The notes under the pieces are model-generated. The model saw only the letters and a program-made list of their open reading frames with translations, did no database searches and had not been told where the DNA came from. This document shows positions 6,180-12,684 of a stretch of DNA of 13,577 nucleotides, in pieces. Location: NCBI GenBank assembly GCA_964415395.1, contig CAYPZU010000060.1, positions 1-13,577 of the forward strand. Reading direction: 5' to 3'. Position 1 is the first letter of the stretch; each line of letters begins with the position of its first letter. The translations under genes and the position numbers were made by a program. Source of the DNA: CAYPZU01 sp964415395. Lineage in GTDB: Bacteria > Chlamydiota > Chlamydiia > Chlamydiales > SM23-39.

Positions 6180-6509
6180 ATGTCGCTTACTTTAGCAGCC
6201 CAGTTAGCCGCAAGCCCGATGGCATCGGCCATTAGTTTAGTCGCTGTAAATTATTTGGGAGAAGGGGAAAGAGACCGGATCATCGCGATCGGCAAGCGGT
6301 TTTTTCTGGGAGGATTTTATGCCGGAATCTTCTATGCAGTTTTCTCTATTCCCGAAGGCGTTGCGGATTCGGCGAAGGAGTCCCAGGCGCGGGCGTTGCT
6401 TTGGGTCGGAGCCGTCTCTCTAAAGACGGCGATTGAAACGGGAGCTCTCGCGATCAACGCCGCTACCGCAGCTTCCATTTACAATCGCTTTTTTCCGGCT
6501 CTCGGTTAG
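6180..6509 (+). CDS. Small hydrophobic protein of unknown function
   Basis: This 109-residue product starts at the ATG at 6180, with AGGA five bases upstream in an A-rich run, a good ribosome site. It is rich in Ala, Ile and Phe. Hydrophobic stretches at about 3-26, 41-58 and 72-100 could form two or three membrane segments, the first and last rather alanine-rich and only mildly hydrophobic. A short charged segment (G-E-G-E-R-D-R, 27-33) separates the first two. I do not recognise a family. Its stop overlaps the csaA stop on the other strand by a few bases. It is divergent from the secreted-protein/pnp pair and might share regulation with it. Coding status is supported by the ribosome site and the clean frame. 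Confidence 0.65.
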   Translation: MSLTLAAQLAASPMASAISLVAVNYLGEGERDRIIAIGKRFFLGGFYAGIFYAVFSIPEGVADSAKESQARALLWVGAVSLKTAIETGALAINAATAASIYNRFFPALG

Positions 6510-6838
6510 TACAGGCGGACCCCGTTTTTCACAGCTCTTTCTGGCTGGATGAGGATGACTTCGCCTTCGCCTCCGGGAAGGCCCAGAGTGAGCGCTTCAG
6601 AGAGGAATTTTCCGATCTGCTTTGGGGGAAAGTTGACGACGGCCAGAACCTGCCGCCCGACGAGTTCTTCTTTTTTGTAGAGGGTCGTAATCTGGGCCGA
6701 GGAGCGCTTGAGGCCGATCTCAGGGCCAAAGTCGATGAGGAGCTTATAGGCTGGCTTGCGGGCCTCGGGAAAGCCTTCAGCCTCTACGATCGTTCCCACT
6801 CGGATGTCTAGCTTTATAAAATCTTCAAAGTGAATCAT
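6506..6838 (-). CDS. csaA: CsaA-type tRNA-binding-domain protein
   Basis: This 110-residue protein is a single OB-fold of the tRNA-binding domain family and matches CsaA along its length. Signatures are F-I-K-L-D-I-R-V-G-T-I-V-E-A-E (7-21), F-P-E-A-R-K-P-A-Y-K-L (23-33), the central R-S-S-A-Q-I-T (45-51), V-L-A-V-V-N-F-P-P-K-Q-I (64-75) and L-G-L-P-G-G-E-G-E-V-I-L (85-96). The ATG at 6838 has GGAG five bases upstream and gives the normal family length; a further nine residues are possible from 6865 but are not needed. CsaA forms dimers and in Bacillus was described as a SecA-interacting export chaperone, though tRNA binding is also proposed. A link to the exported enzymes nearby is only a thought. 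The gene converges with the 6180 gene and is divergent from the 6890 gene. Confidence 0.93.
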   Translation of the reverse strand: MIHFEDFIKLDIRVGTIVEAEGFPEARKPAYKLLIDFGPEIGLKRSSAQITTLYKKEELVGRQVLAVVNFPPKQIGKFLSEALTLGLPGGEGEVILIQPERAVKNGVRLY

Positions 6839-6870
6839 TTGAGCTCCTTCTGGAATTCTTGCCAAAAATT

Positions 6871-6879
6871 TGATATAAT
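6871..6879 (+). promoter_or_regulatory. Extended -10 promoter of the 6890 gene
   Basis: TGATATAAT is a perfect extended -10 (TG-N-TATAAT). No good -35 stands 16-18 bases upstream, which is common for extended -10 promoters. The predicted start near 6886 is only about four bases before the ATG at 6890, so the transcript would be almost leaderless. Confidence 0.55.
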
Positions 6880-6889
6880 CTTAGGCGCT

Positions 6890-7387
6890 ATGCCCGCTTC
6901 CGCAGCTGTTGATGCAATCCCTGTTTTGCCCCCTCTCAGGATCGAACCTGGGCCGAACCCGGTCGACGAGCGCGTCGAAGGAGCGGCCCTGCCTTTGATC
7001 CCGCCCCAGGCCCCTCTTGCCATCCCGAAACTGCCCCCCATTCAGATGGCGAAAGACGAATCGAACGAGAAGATCTTCTGGATCTTTGTGGCGATCGTTT
7101 CTTTCATCGCCTCCGGCTTCTGCCTGTTCTGCCTGATCCCGGCAGGGATCGCCCTTGCAAGGCTCGGACAGATGTCGATGCGGCCTTCTCAAAAACAGCT
7201 GTTAGAAGATAGAGAAAATGCTTTGCTTTTGCAAAGAGAATCATTGGCTCTTCTGCTTACCCAAAGAGAAGGCGCCAGGGACTTTGAAACAAGAGCTCTC
7301 AAGGCAAGGATCGAAACGATTGATTGGGAACTGACGAAAAACTCCCTTTCCTTGCGCGTCGAGATCGATAAAGAGCGATTTGATTAA
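6890..7387 (+). CDS. Proline-rich, single-membrane-segment, coiled-coil protein
   Basis: This 165-residue product is of unknown function. Residues 10-52 are rich in Pro, Leu and Ile with several L-P-P and I-P repeats. Residues 62-91 form a long hydrophobic segment (one long helix or a tight hairpin), and 97-163 are charged and heptad-like, consistent with a coiled coil. This pattern of disordered N-terminus, hydrophobic domain and coiled coil is seen in host-interaction membrane proteins of intracellular bacteria, including some inclusion-membrane proteins, but the hydrophobic part is short for a typical bilobed Inc domain. The start at 6890 is chosen because TATAAT lies just upstream; a longer frame from 6830 would begin upstream of that promoter and inside csaA. 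No ribosome site is visible. The stop overlaps the ATG of a 31-codon ORF. Confidence 0.65.
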   Translation: MPASAAVDAIPVLPPLRIEPGPNPVDERVEGAALPLIPPQAPLAIPKLPPIQMAKDESNEKIFWIFVAIVSFIASGFCLFCLIPAGIALARLGQMSMRPSQKQLLEDRENALLLQRESLALLLTQREGARDFETRALKARIETIDWELTKNSLSLRVEIDKERFD

Positions 7388-7482
7388 TGGGCGAGAGCCC
7401 AGAAGAAGAGAAACGCCGCGGCGATCTTCGCGCCGACGACGACTACGATCCGGTGGAAGTGCCGGTCGACGAAATCCTTTAA
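7387..7482 (+). CDS. Tiny acidic ORF coupled to the 6890 gene
   Basis: A 31-codon frame starts in a TAATG overlap with the stop of the preceding gene and ends in TAA at 7480-7482. The product is strongly charged: M-G-E-S-P-E-E-E-K-R-R, then an acidic A-D-D-D-Y-D stretch, then V-E-V-P-V-D-E-I-L. The coupling and clean codons make it plausible as a real short protein. It could also be the true C-terminus of the preceding protein after a frameshift, or part of foreign sequence near the assembly gap. Low confidence. Confidence 0.35.
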   Translation: MGESPEEEKRRGDLRADDDYDPVEVPVDEIL

Positions 7483-7487
7483 TTTTT

Positions 7488-7497
7488 NNNNNNNNNN
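7488..7497. other. Assembly gap (10 N)
   Basis: Ten undetermined bases mark a scaffold join. The gap's true length is unknown. Sequence to its right does not fit the adjacent gene, so the two flanks may not be neighbours in the genome. Confidence 0.98.
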
Positions 7498-7690
7498 GCC
7501 AGCATCTCATCGGCGGCGACGACGAGCCCGACACTCTCTTCGCTCTCTCCGAACTGTGGTTCTACCACGCGGTCCACAACATCGAACGCGCCAAGAACCC
7601 GGCGTCGAAGCTGGCCGCGCGCACGCGTGCGGATCGGCGACCGGCCTTTCTCGCTTCGGCCTTGTACGCGTACGCGTAATTGTTCCCCGC
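7498..7690 (+). other. GC-rich foreign-looking coding fragment at contig edge
   Basis: Right of the gap, a plus-strand frame from 7500 to the TAA at 7677-7679 reads like an internal protein piece: D-T-L-F-A-L-S-E-L-W-F-Y-H-A-V-H, then F-L-A-S-A-L-Y-A-Y-A. From memory this resembles the F-A-L-A-E-L-S ... Y-L-A-A-A-x-Y-A-Y motif of some bacterial alpha/beta hydrolases, with low certainty. Past the stop the same frame reads L-F-P, so a single base change (TAC to TAA) or the junction itself may have ended it. The stretch is clearly more GC-rich than the native genes. The opposite strand belongs to the membrane-protein frame, whose homology stops here. It is probably a chimeric or contaminant join; the right boundary is uncertain (about 7675-7720). 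Confidence 0.5.
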
Positions 7691-7691
7691 C

Positions 7692-8153
7692 GACAAGAGC
7701 AAAGCGGGCCACGCGCGCCGTCAGAAGGTAGACGACGAAGGGAAGGAACGCAAGGTGGAAAACCCCTGCCGTCATGCTGATGGCTTTCAGCGGAAAGGGT
7801 AGGAGGGAGCCGAAGAAAACAGCCCAATTTTCATATTGCTGCAGATGCAGGGAGACTTTGTCGAAGAGGGAAGTCGAGACGAGGTGGGGAACGACGTACG
7901 TGCCGATCAGATCCCAGAGGAAGTGCCCGAGGAGGTAGCCGATCACGCCGCTGACGACGGAGGCGGCTGCCGCGATCGCGATATAGAGCGGGATCTTTTT
8001 CCGGTTCTGGAGGCAGAAGAACATCAGGATCGCGTCGAGAGGGATGAACAGGATGATCTCAAGCGAGAAGAGAGCTCCGATCCAAAAAGGGGCTTTCGGA
8101 GAGTTCGCTTTCTGGATGGCCCAGTTATAGAGTTTTCTTGTGCTTTTTTCCAT
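7692..8153 (-). CDS. YqaA/VTT-domain (DedA-like) inner-membrane protein, 3' end lost
   Basis: About 154 residues from the ATG at 8153 look like a YqaA-type VTT (SNARE-associated) membrane protein. Features are an L-E-I-I-L-F-I-P-L-D re-entrant segment (31-40), a G-Y-L-L-G helix (72-76), and the family-typical L-L-P-F-P-L-K-A-I-S-M-T-A-G-V-F (117-132) followed by a helix ending A-R-V-A-R-F-A-L. After residue 154 the reading frame runs on to the gap as an Arg/Glu-rich sequence unlike any membrane protein, so the real C-terminus is missing through the junction. Family members take part in phospholipid or undecaprenyl-phosphate flipping and envelope homeostasis. The gene is divergent from the POT operon. 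The ribosome site is weak, with a small palindrome in its place. Family call good, extent truncated. Confidence 0.75.
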
Positions 8154-8157
8154 AGAA

Positions 8158-8172
8158 AGGAAAAATTTTCCT
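8158..8172. repeat. Short perfect palindrome upstream of the VTT gene
   Basis: AGGAAAA-A-TTTTCCT has seven-base arms around one base, four bases before the start codon of the minus-strand VTT gene. It could fold at the 5' end of that mRNA or act as a small operator. A/T-rich palindromes of this size can arise by chance. Confidence 0.3.
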
Positions 8173-8262
8173 GCATCGCCTTTTTCACCCTTAATTGTAC
8201 CTTTTCGCGCGATAAAAAGATACTTTTCAGAAGCGGTTGAATCTGAGAGAGAGCGTTCCTCT

Positions 8263-8293
8263 CATTGACGATTCGAATAAATTCTTGTAGGTT
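8263..8293 (+). promoter_or_regulatory. Candidate promoter of the POT-cyclase operon
   Basis: TTGACG (8263-8268) is a good -35 box. The best -10 at a workable distance is weak (TAGGTT, 8288-8293, 19-base spacer), so this may need an activator or may be wrong. It lies 20-50 bases before the POT start at 8313. Confidence 0.35.
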
Positions 8294-8302
8294 GGGCGAA
8301 AA

Positions 8303-8307
8303 GGGAG
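8303..8307 (+). promoter_or_regulatory. Ribosome binding site of the POT gene
   Basis: GGGAG five bases before the ATG at 8313 fixes that start. It argues against the upstream in-frame start at 8265, which would add 16 residues unlike the POT family N-terminus. Confidence 0.75.
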
Positions 8308-8312
8308 TTTCA

Positions 8313-9773
8313 ATGAAACACTTGTCAGCCAGCCAGCCGAAAGGGCTCTACATGCTCTTCTTCACGGAGCTATGGGAACGGTTCGGTTTCTACACAGTCC
8401 AGACGATCCTCGTTCTCTACATGAGCAAGGCGCTAGGCTATTCGGACGACAAGGCTTACCTGCTCTACGGAGCCTTCAGCTCGATGCTCTTTTTGACTCC
8501 GGTCATCGGGGGCTATATCGCCGACCGGTACATCGGGTTCCGCCAGTCGATCGTGATCGGGGCGGTTCTGTTCATCCTCGGGTATGGGATCATGGCGCTG
8601 CCGAATGAGAGCGCGATGTTTCTGGGTTTGAGCGTCATCATTGTCGCGAACGGGTTTTTCAAGCCGAACGTTTCGAGCATCGTAGGCGATCTCTACACGG
8701 GAGACGACCCGCGGCGCGACGGGGGCTTTACCCTCTTCTACATGGGGATCAATATCGGCGCCCTCATCCCTCCGCTTTTTGCCGGAGCGCTGGTGGCGGC
8801 CTATACGTGGGGATCGGGATTTGCGATCGCGTCTGCCGGAATGGTCGTTTCCCTTCTCACCTTCCTGATCGGGATCAAACGGATCGGCGCGGCGGGTAAA
8901 ATGCCGGCGGAGAGTCCTTTGCATCACAGGGGCAAGGGGAAATTCTATCTTCTGCTAGGCCTCGGCACGCTGGCTGCCATTGCAATTTTCCAGGGGATCC
9001 TCCTTTTGCCCGGCTGGGGAAATCTGATTCTGATCGTCGCATCTTTGGGAATCGTCGGCTGGGTTCTCTATTATCTTTTCCAGGAGAGTCCTGATCAAAA
9101 GAAGCGGCTCACGGCGTGCCTGATCCTGATTCTGCTTTCGGTCGGCTTTTGGTCGCTCTACAACCAGACGTTCACTTCGCTGATGCTTTTTGCGGACCGG
9201 AACATGTCGAAAGAGTTCCTCGGGTTCACGATCGACGCTGAATTCACCCAGTTTTTCAACCCGTTTTTCATCATCGTCTTCAGCCCGTTTCTCAGCTGGC
9301 TCTGGGTGAAGCTCGATGAGAAGGGGATGGATCCTTCGACGCCCTCTAAATTCGCGCTCGGGATTCTCTGCATGGCGCTCGGTTATCTCTTCCTTGCCGG
9401 AGGAACGGCCTATTTCAACGAAGGGGGAATGTCGTCTCCCTGGTGGCTGGCGATCAGCTATCTGATCCAGACTCTCGGGGAGCTGTTTCTCTCTCCGATC
9501 GGTCTGGCTATGGTCACGCGCCTCGCGCCCCATCACCTGGTGGGGATGATGATGGGCGTTTGGTTCCTCACCAACTCGGCCGCTTTCGCGATCGGCGGCG
9601 AGCTGGCGATGCTCTCCGATGTTCCGAAAAACGTCGTCGGAGAGGCGTCTCTTGCGATCTACAGCCATGCGTTTTTCCTCTATGGGTTGATGTCGCTCGC
9701 TTTAGCCGTTTTGAGCTTTGCCCTCGTTCCCTATTTGAAGAAGCTGATCGGATTTTCCCAAGATAACAAATGA
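8313..9773 (+). CDS. POT/PTR-family proton-dependent oligopeptide transporter
   Basis: This 486-residue protein is a major-facilitator-type importer of di- and tripeptides driven by protons. Diagnostic motifs are E-L-W-E-R-F (19-24, the ExxER proton-coupling motif), G-G-Y-I-A-D-R-Y-I-G (66-75), the conserved lysine in F-F-K-P-N (115-119) and F-Y-M-G-I-N-I-G (142-149, PTR2 signature). Fourteen helices can be drawn, including the two extra central helices of bacterial members, and the length is close to the E. coli Dtp proteins. The start is set by GGGAG. The stop overlaps the next gene's start as ATGA, so expression is coupled to the adenylate cyclase. Peptide import suits a host-associated or amino-acid-dependent bacterium. 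The gene heads the operon. Confidence 0.95.
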   Translation: MKHLSASQPKGLYMLFFTELWERFGFYTVQTILVLYMSKALGYSDDKAYLLYGAFSSMLFLTPVIGGYIADRYIGFRQSIVIGAVLFILGYGIMALPNESAMFLGLSVIIVANGFFKPNVSSIVGDLYTGDDPRRDGGFTLFYMGINIGALIPPLFAGALVAAYTWGSGFAIASAGMVVSLLTFLIGIKRIGAAGKMPAESPLHHRGKGKFYLLLGLGTLAAIAIFQGILLLPGWGNLILIVASLGIVGWVLYYLFQESPDQKKRLTACLILILLSVGFWSLYNQTFTSLMLFADRNMSKEFLGFTIDAEFTQFFNPFFIIVFSPFLSWLWVKLDEKGMDPSTPSKFALGILCMALGYLFLAGGTAYFNEGGMSSPWWLAISYLIQTLGELFLSPIGLAMVTRLAPHHLVGMMMGVWFLTNSAAFAIGGELAMLSDVPKNVVGEASLAIYSHAFFLYGLMSLALAVLSFALVPYLKKLIGFSQDNK

Positions 9774-11227
9774 AATACCGGACGAAGCTCTACCTGAATT
9801 TCCTCGTTCTGATCTTCTTCACCACCGCTTTCGGGCTGGTGCTGATGTATTTCAAGGCGGAAAAATATCTCTTTGAGAATTTGCGCGGGAAGGTGCTGAT
9901 TGTCGCCAAGACATCCGCTGAGATGATCAATGGAGATCTTCTCAAGACGTTTGAAAAAGACGAGGAGGTGAAAAACCCCGCTTTCCAGACGCTGGCTTCC
10001 CGGATGCGGGCGCTTCGGGATGCGAACCGCAGAAGCGATATCTATGTCATCTATGTCTACACTGTCCGCCCGATGCCGGGAGATCCGAAGAAACTGGAAG
10101 TGGTGGTCGATTCTTCAGAAAATCCAAATGTCTTCGCTCCGCCCGAAGAGGCCTATCCCGAAGGTGTGAAGATTGGGATTCTGAGCCATTTGAACGAACC
10201 CTGGTCTCCCGAGGAGCTCGTGAGCGACCGGTGGGGGAAATTCCTCCCAGGCTACGCCCCGATCAAAGATTCCCAGGGCAACTATGTGGCGACGCTGGGC
10301 GTCAACCTTTCCGCCGAATACGTCATGAAGACTCTCGATTCCCTCAAACTGCTTGTGTTTGGGACGCTCTTTTCGATGCTGCTCGCGGGGTTCCTTTTCG
10401 CAACCTTTCTCTCCCACTTCGTAACCCGCTCCCTGGAAACGCTCCATGACGGGATCCAAGAGATCGGCAAGGGGAATCTGAAATCGCGCCTCCACATGAA
10501 AGAAGAAAATGAATTCGGCCAGCTCGCCCATGCGATCAACGATATGGCCAAAGGGCTTGAAGAGCATGAGAGGCTCAAGATCAATTTTATCCGCTACGTT
10601 TCGAAGCATGTAATGGAGAAAATCCTTGAGAGCGAAACGCCGCCGGCCCTGAAGGGGGAGCGGCGGAAAGTCACAGTCCTCTTTACCGACATCCGCGATT
10701 TTTCCCGTCTGGTCGAGTCGCTCCAGCCGGAAGAAGTGGTCGAGTTGCTCAATGAATATCTCGAAGCGATGCTGAGCGTGATTTTCGAAAACCATGGGAC
10801 GCTCGACAAGTTCACGGGGGATGGGCTGATGGTTGAATTCGGAGCGCCGCTCGACGATCCCTCGCAGGAAAAAGACGCTGTTAAAACCGCGATCGAAATG
10901 CAGCTGGCTTTGAAAGCGCTCAACCGGAAGCGGGCTGCGGCGGGCAGGCCGATCCTTGAGATGGGAATCGGAATCAACACCGGGCTTGCCGTTATGGGCA
11001 ACATCGGCTCGGACAAGAGAATGGAATACACGGCGATCGGCGATACGGTCAATGTCGCTTCGCGCCTGAAAACGGCTTCACGCGAAAAGAAGGCGGCGAT
11101 CCTGATCAGCGAAAGCGTGAAAGAGGGGCTTGGCGGGCTTTACCATGCGAAGGATCTGGGTCCTGCGATGCTTCCGGGAAGAGCGGACTCTATCCGGGTG
11201 TTTGCAATCGAGGCGGGAGAGTCATGA
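9770..11227 (+). CDS. Membrane adenylate cyclase 1 (Cache-HAMP-class III cyclase)
   Basis: This 485-residue protein probably makes cAMP from ATP in response to an external signal. Order: short cytosolic start, helix at about 8-28, extracytoplasmic sensor domain (30-190) of Cache type (note F-L-P-G-Y-A-P-I-K-D-S-Q-G, 158-170, and Y-V-A-T-L-G-V-N, 172-179), helix at about 192-215, HAMP (216-268), a short signalling helix, and a class III cyclase domain (about 295-482). Catalytic residues are complete: metal Asps D307 (F-T-D-I-R-D-F) and D351 (F-T-G-D-G), purine-reading K347 with T421 (Y-T-A-I-G-D-T, the class IIIb Lys/Thr pair), and transition-state N428 and R432 (V-N-V-A-S-R). It is joined to the POT gene and the second cyclase by ATGA overlaps. 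The ligand is unknown; a peptide or amino acid is a guess from context. Confidence 0.92.
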   Translation: MKYRTKLYLNFLVLIFFTTAFGLVLMYFKAEKYLFENLRGKVLIVAKTSAEMINGDLLKTFEKDEEVKNPAFQTLASRMRALRDANRRSDIYVIYVYTVRPMPGDPKKLEVVVDSSENPNVFAPPEEAYPEGVKIGILSHLNEPWSPEELVSDRWGKFLPGYAPIKDSQGNYVATLGVNLSAEYVMKTLDSLKLLVFGTLFSMLLAGFLFATFLSHFVTRSLETLHDGIQEIGKGNLKSRLHMKEENEFGQLAHAINDMAKGLEEHERLKINFIRYVSKHVMEKILESETPPALKGERRKVTVLFTDIRDFSRLVESLQPEEVVELLNEYLEAMLSVIFENHGTLDKFTGDGLMVEFGAPLDDPSQEKDAVKTAIEMQLALKALNRKRAAAGRPILEMGIGINTGLAVMGNIGSDKRMEYTAIGDTVNVASRLKTASREKKAAILISESVKEGLGGLYHAKDLGPAMLPGRADSIRVFAIEAGES

Positions 11228-12684
11228 AGTATCGGACTCAGCTCTATCTCTCCTTTTTAGGGATCATCCTCTGCACGACTTTTGTCTCTTTGGGGATTCT
11301 CTATTGGGGAGTCCATCATTTTCTCTGGAAGGAGCTCCAGAGCAAAGTGCTCACCGCTGCATCGACGGCGGCAGCCGGAATCGATCCGGAGGAGATCGAG
11401 GAGATTCAGAACGCCGGCGGCTCCGAGGGGCCCCTTTTCGATAAAATCGTCCGCCGCTTCATCGCGATCCGCGACGCCAACCGCAACGACGACATCTATA
11501 TTCTTTGGATTTACACGATCCGCCCCAGTCCTGAAAATCCGAAGGAGCTTGAATTCGGCATCGATCCTGACGAGAACAATCCCGACAAATATACATTCAG
11601 CCGCGTCCCCTACCCGGAGGGACTTCAAATCGGCATCGAGGATCATCTGGGCGCCCCCTGGGTGACTCCCCATCTCTACATAGACGAATATGGACATTTT
11701 CTATCGGCCTTCGTCCCCATCCTGAACAGCTCCGGAAAATATGTGGCGACGCTCGGGGTCGATGTCACGGCGGCCTTTGTGGCCAAGGATCTGGCCGGGG
11801 TCAAAATTCTCGCCTGGATCACGATCGCCATCACTCTGGCCGCGGGGATTCTGGCAGCGGCCGTTCTCTCCATTTACGTCAGCCGCTCGCTCGAGATGAT
11901 CGCTGCATCGGTCAGGCAGATCGGCGAGGGGGATTTTAAAGCGCGGATTCGAATCGATTCCCAGGATGAATTCGGCGAGCTGGCTCAGGCGATCAACGAG
12001 ATGGCCAAAAGCCTTGAGGAACACGAACGGCTCAAGCTCAACTTCGTCCGTTATGTATCGAAACATGTGATGGAGAAGATTTTGAGTTCCGACGTCAGCG
12101 GCGTTTTGAAAGGAGAGAGAAAGAAGCTGACGGTTCTTTTTTCCGATATCCGGAAATTCACCTCCCTTTCTGAAAAACTTCCGCCTGAAGAAGTGGTATC
12201 GATCCTCAACGGGTATCTGGAAAAAATGCTCAATGTGGTCTTTTCTTTCAACGGGACCCTCGACAAGTTCATGGGCGATGGACTTCTCATCGAATTCGGA
12301 GCGCCTCTGGACGATCCCGATCAGGAACTGAACGCGGTGAAGACGGCTCTTGGGATGCAGAAGGCTCTCCGGGATCTTTGCCAGGAGTGGGCGGGAAAGG
12401 GGCGCCCCCAGCTCAAAATGGGGATTGGAATTCACACCGGTTTCGCCGTTGTCGGCAGCATCGGATCGGAAAAGCGGATGGAGTACACGGCAGTCGGAGA
12501 CACGATTCAGACTGTATTTCGGCTTGAGGACGCAACCAAAGAGTTCGATCTCCCGATCCTGATCAGCGAAACTACGGCCGCAAAAGCGAACCGCCATTTT
12601 GCGCTGAAACGGCTTGGAAAAATTTCAATGGACGGAAGAGAAGGGCCGATCGAAGTCTATGCAATCGAAGGAGAGGTATGGTGA
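11224..12684 (+). CDS. Membrane adenylate cyclase 2 (paralogue with Asn-to-Gln change)
   Basis: This 486-residue tandem paralogue of the preceding cyclase has the same plan: helix at about 8-30, Cache-like sensor (32-190), helix at about 195-218, HAMP and linker (219-285), cyclase domain (about 296-483). The linker H-E-R-L-K-x-N-F-x-R-Y-V-S-K-H-V-M-E-K-I is nearly identical in the two, whereas the sensors have diverged. Metal Asps D308 and D352, K348, T422 and R433 are kept. The transition-state Asn is Gln429 and its surroundings are altered (T-I-Q-T-V-F-R in place of V-N-V-A-S-R). This may lower or alter activity, or the protein may work with cyclase 1 as a heterodimer. The start is the ATG in an ATGA overlap, with GGGAGAG just upstream. 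The 3' end overlaps the bicupin start. Confidence 0.92.
   Translation: MKYRTQLYLSFLGIILCTTFVSLGILYWGVHHFLWKELQSKVLTAASTAAAGIDPEEIEEIQNAGGSEGPLFDKIVRRFIAIRDANRNDDIYILWIYTIRPSPENPKELEFGIDPDENNPDKYTFSRVPYPEGLQIGIEDHLGAPWVTPHLYIDEYGHFLSAFVPILNSSGKYVATLGVDVTAAFVAKDLAGVKILAWITIAITLAAGILAAAVLSIYVSRSLEMIAASVRQIGEGDFKARIRIDSQDEFGELAQAINEMAKSLEEHERLKLNFVRYVSKHVMEKILSSDVSGVLKGERKKLTVLFSDIRKFTSLSEKLPPEEVVSILNGYLEKMLNVVFSFNGTLDKFMGDGLLIEFGAPLDDPDQELNAVKTALGMQKALRDLCQEWAGKGRPQLKMGIGIHTGFAVVGSIGSEKRMEYTAVGDTIQTVFRLEDATKEFDLPILISETTAAKANRHFALKRLGKISMDGREGPIEVYAIEGEVW
12668..12676 (+). promoter_or_regulatory. Ribosome binding site of the bicupin gene
   Basis: AAGGAGAGG lies inside the last codons of cyclase 2, directly before the ATG at 12678. 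The next codon is GTG, an alternative start in the same frame. The layout indicates coupled translation. Confidence 0.65.

Larger units (their letters stand above)
9770..12684 (+). repeat. Tandem duplication of a cyclase gene
   Basis: Two adjacent genes of 485 and 486 residues share domain order, the first residues M-K-Y-R-T, the linker and most cyclase motifs. They arose by tandem duplication followed by divergence of the sensor domain and of the catalytic Asn. Confidence 0.85.

Noticed and set aside
7380..7679. A continuous plus-strand gene across the N run
   Set aside because: The frame left of the gap is an Arg-rich out-of-frame reading of the small ORF, and the right half is unrelated; the join is only an accident of the gap length.
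8242..8262. GAGAG...CTCTC hairpin upstream of the POT promoter
   Set aside because: Only five base pairs in a repetitive purine stretch and no T-run, so not supported as a terminator or riboswitch.
10115..10795. Minus-strand open frame opposite cyclase 1
   Set aside because: It is a shadow of the cyclase codons with no recognisable domain or ribosome site; a similar frame lies opposite cyclase 2 at 11701-12597.
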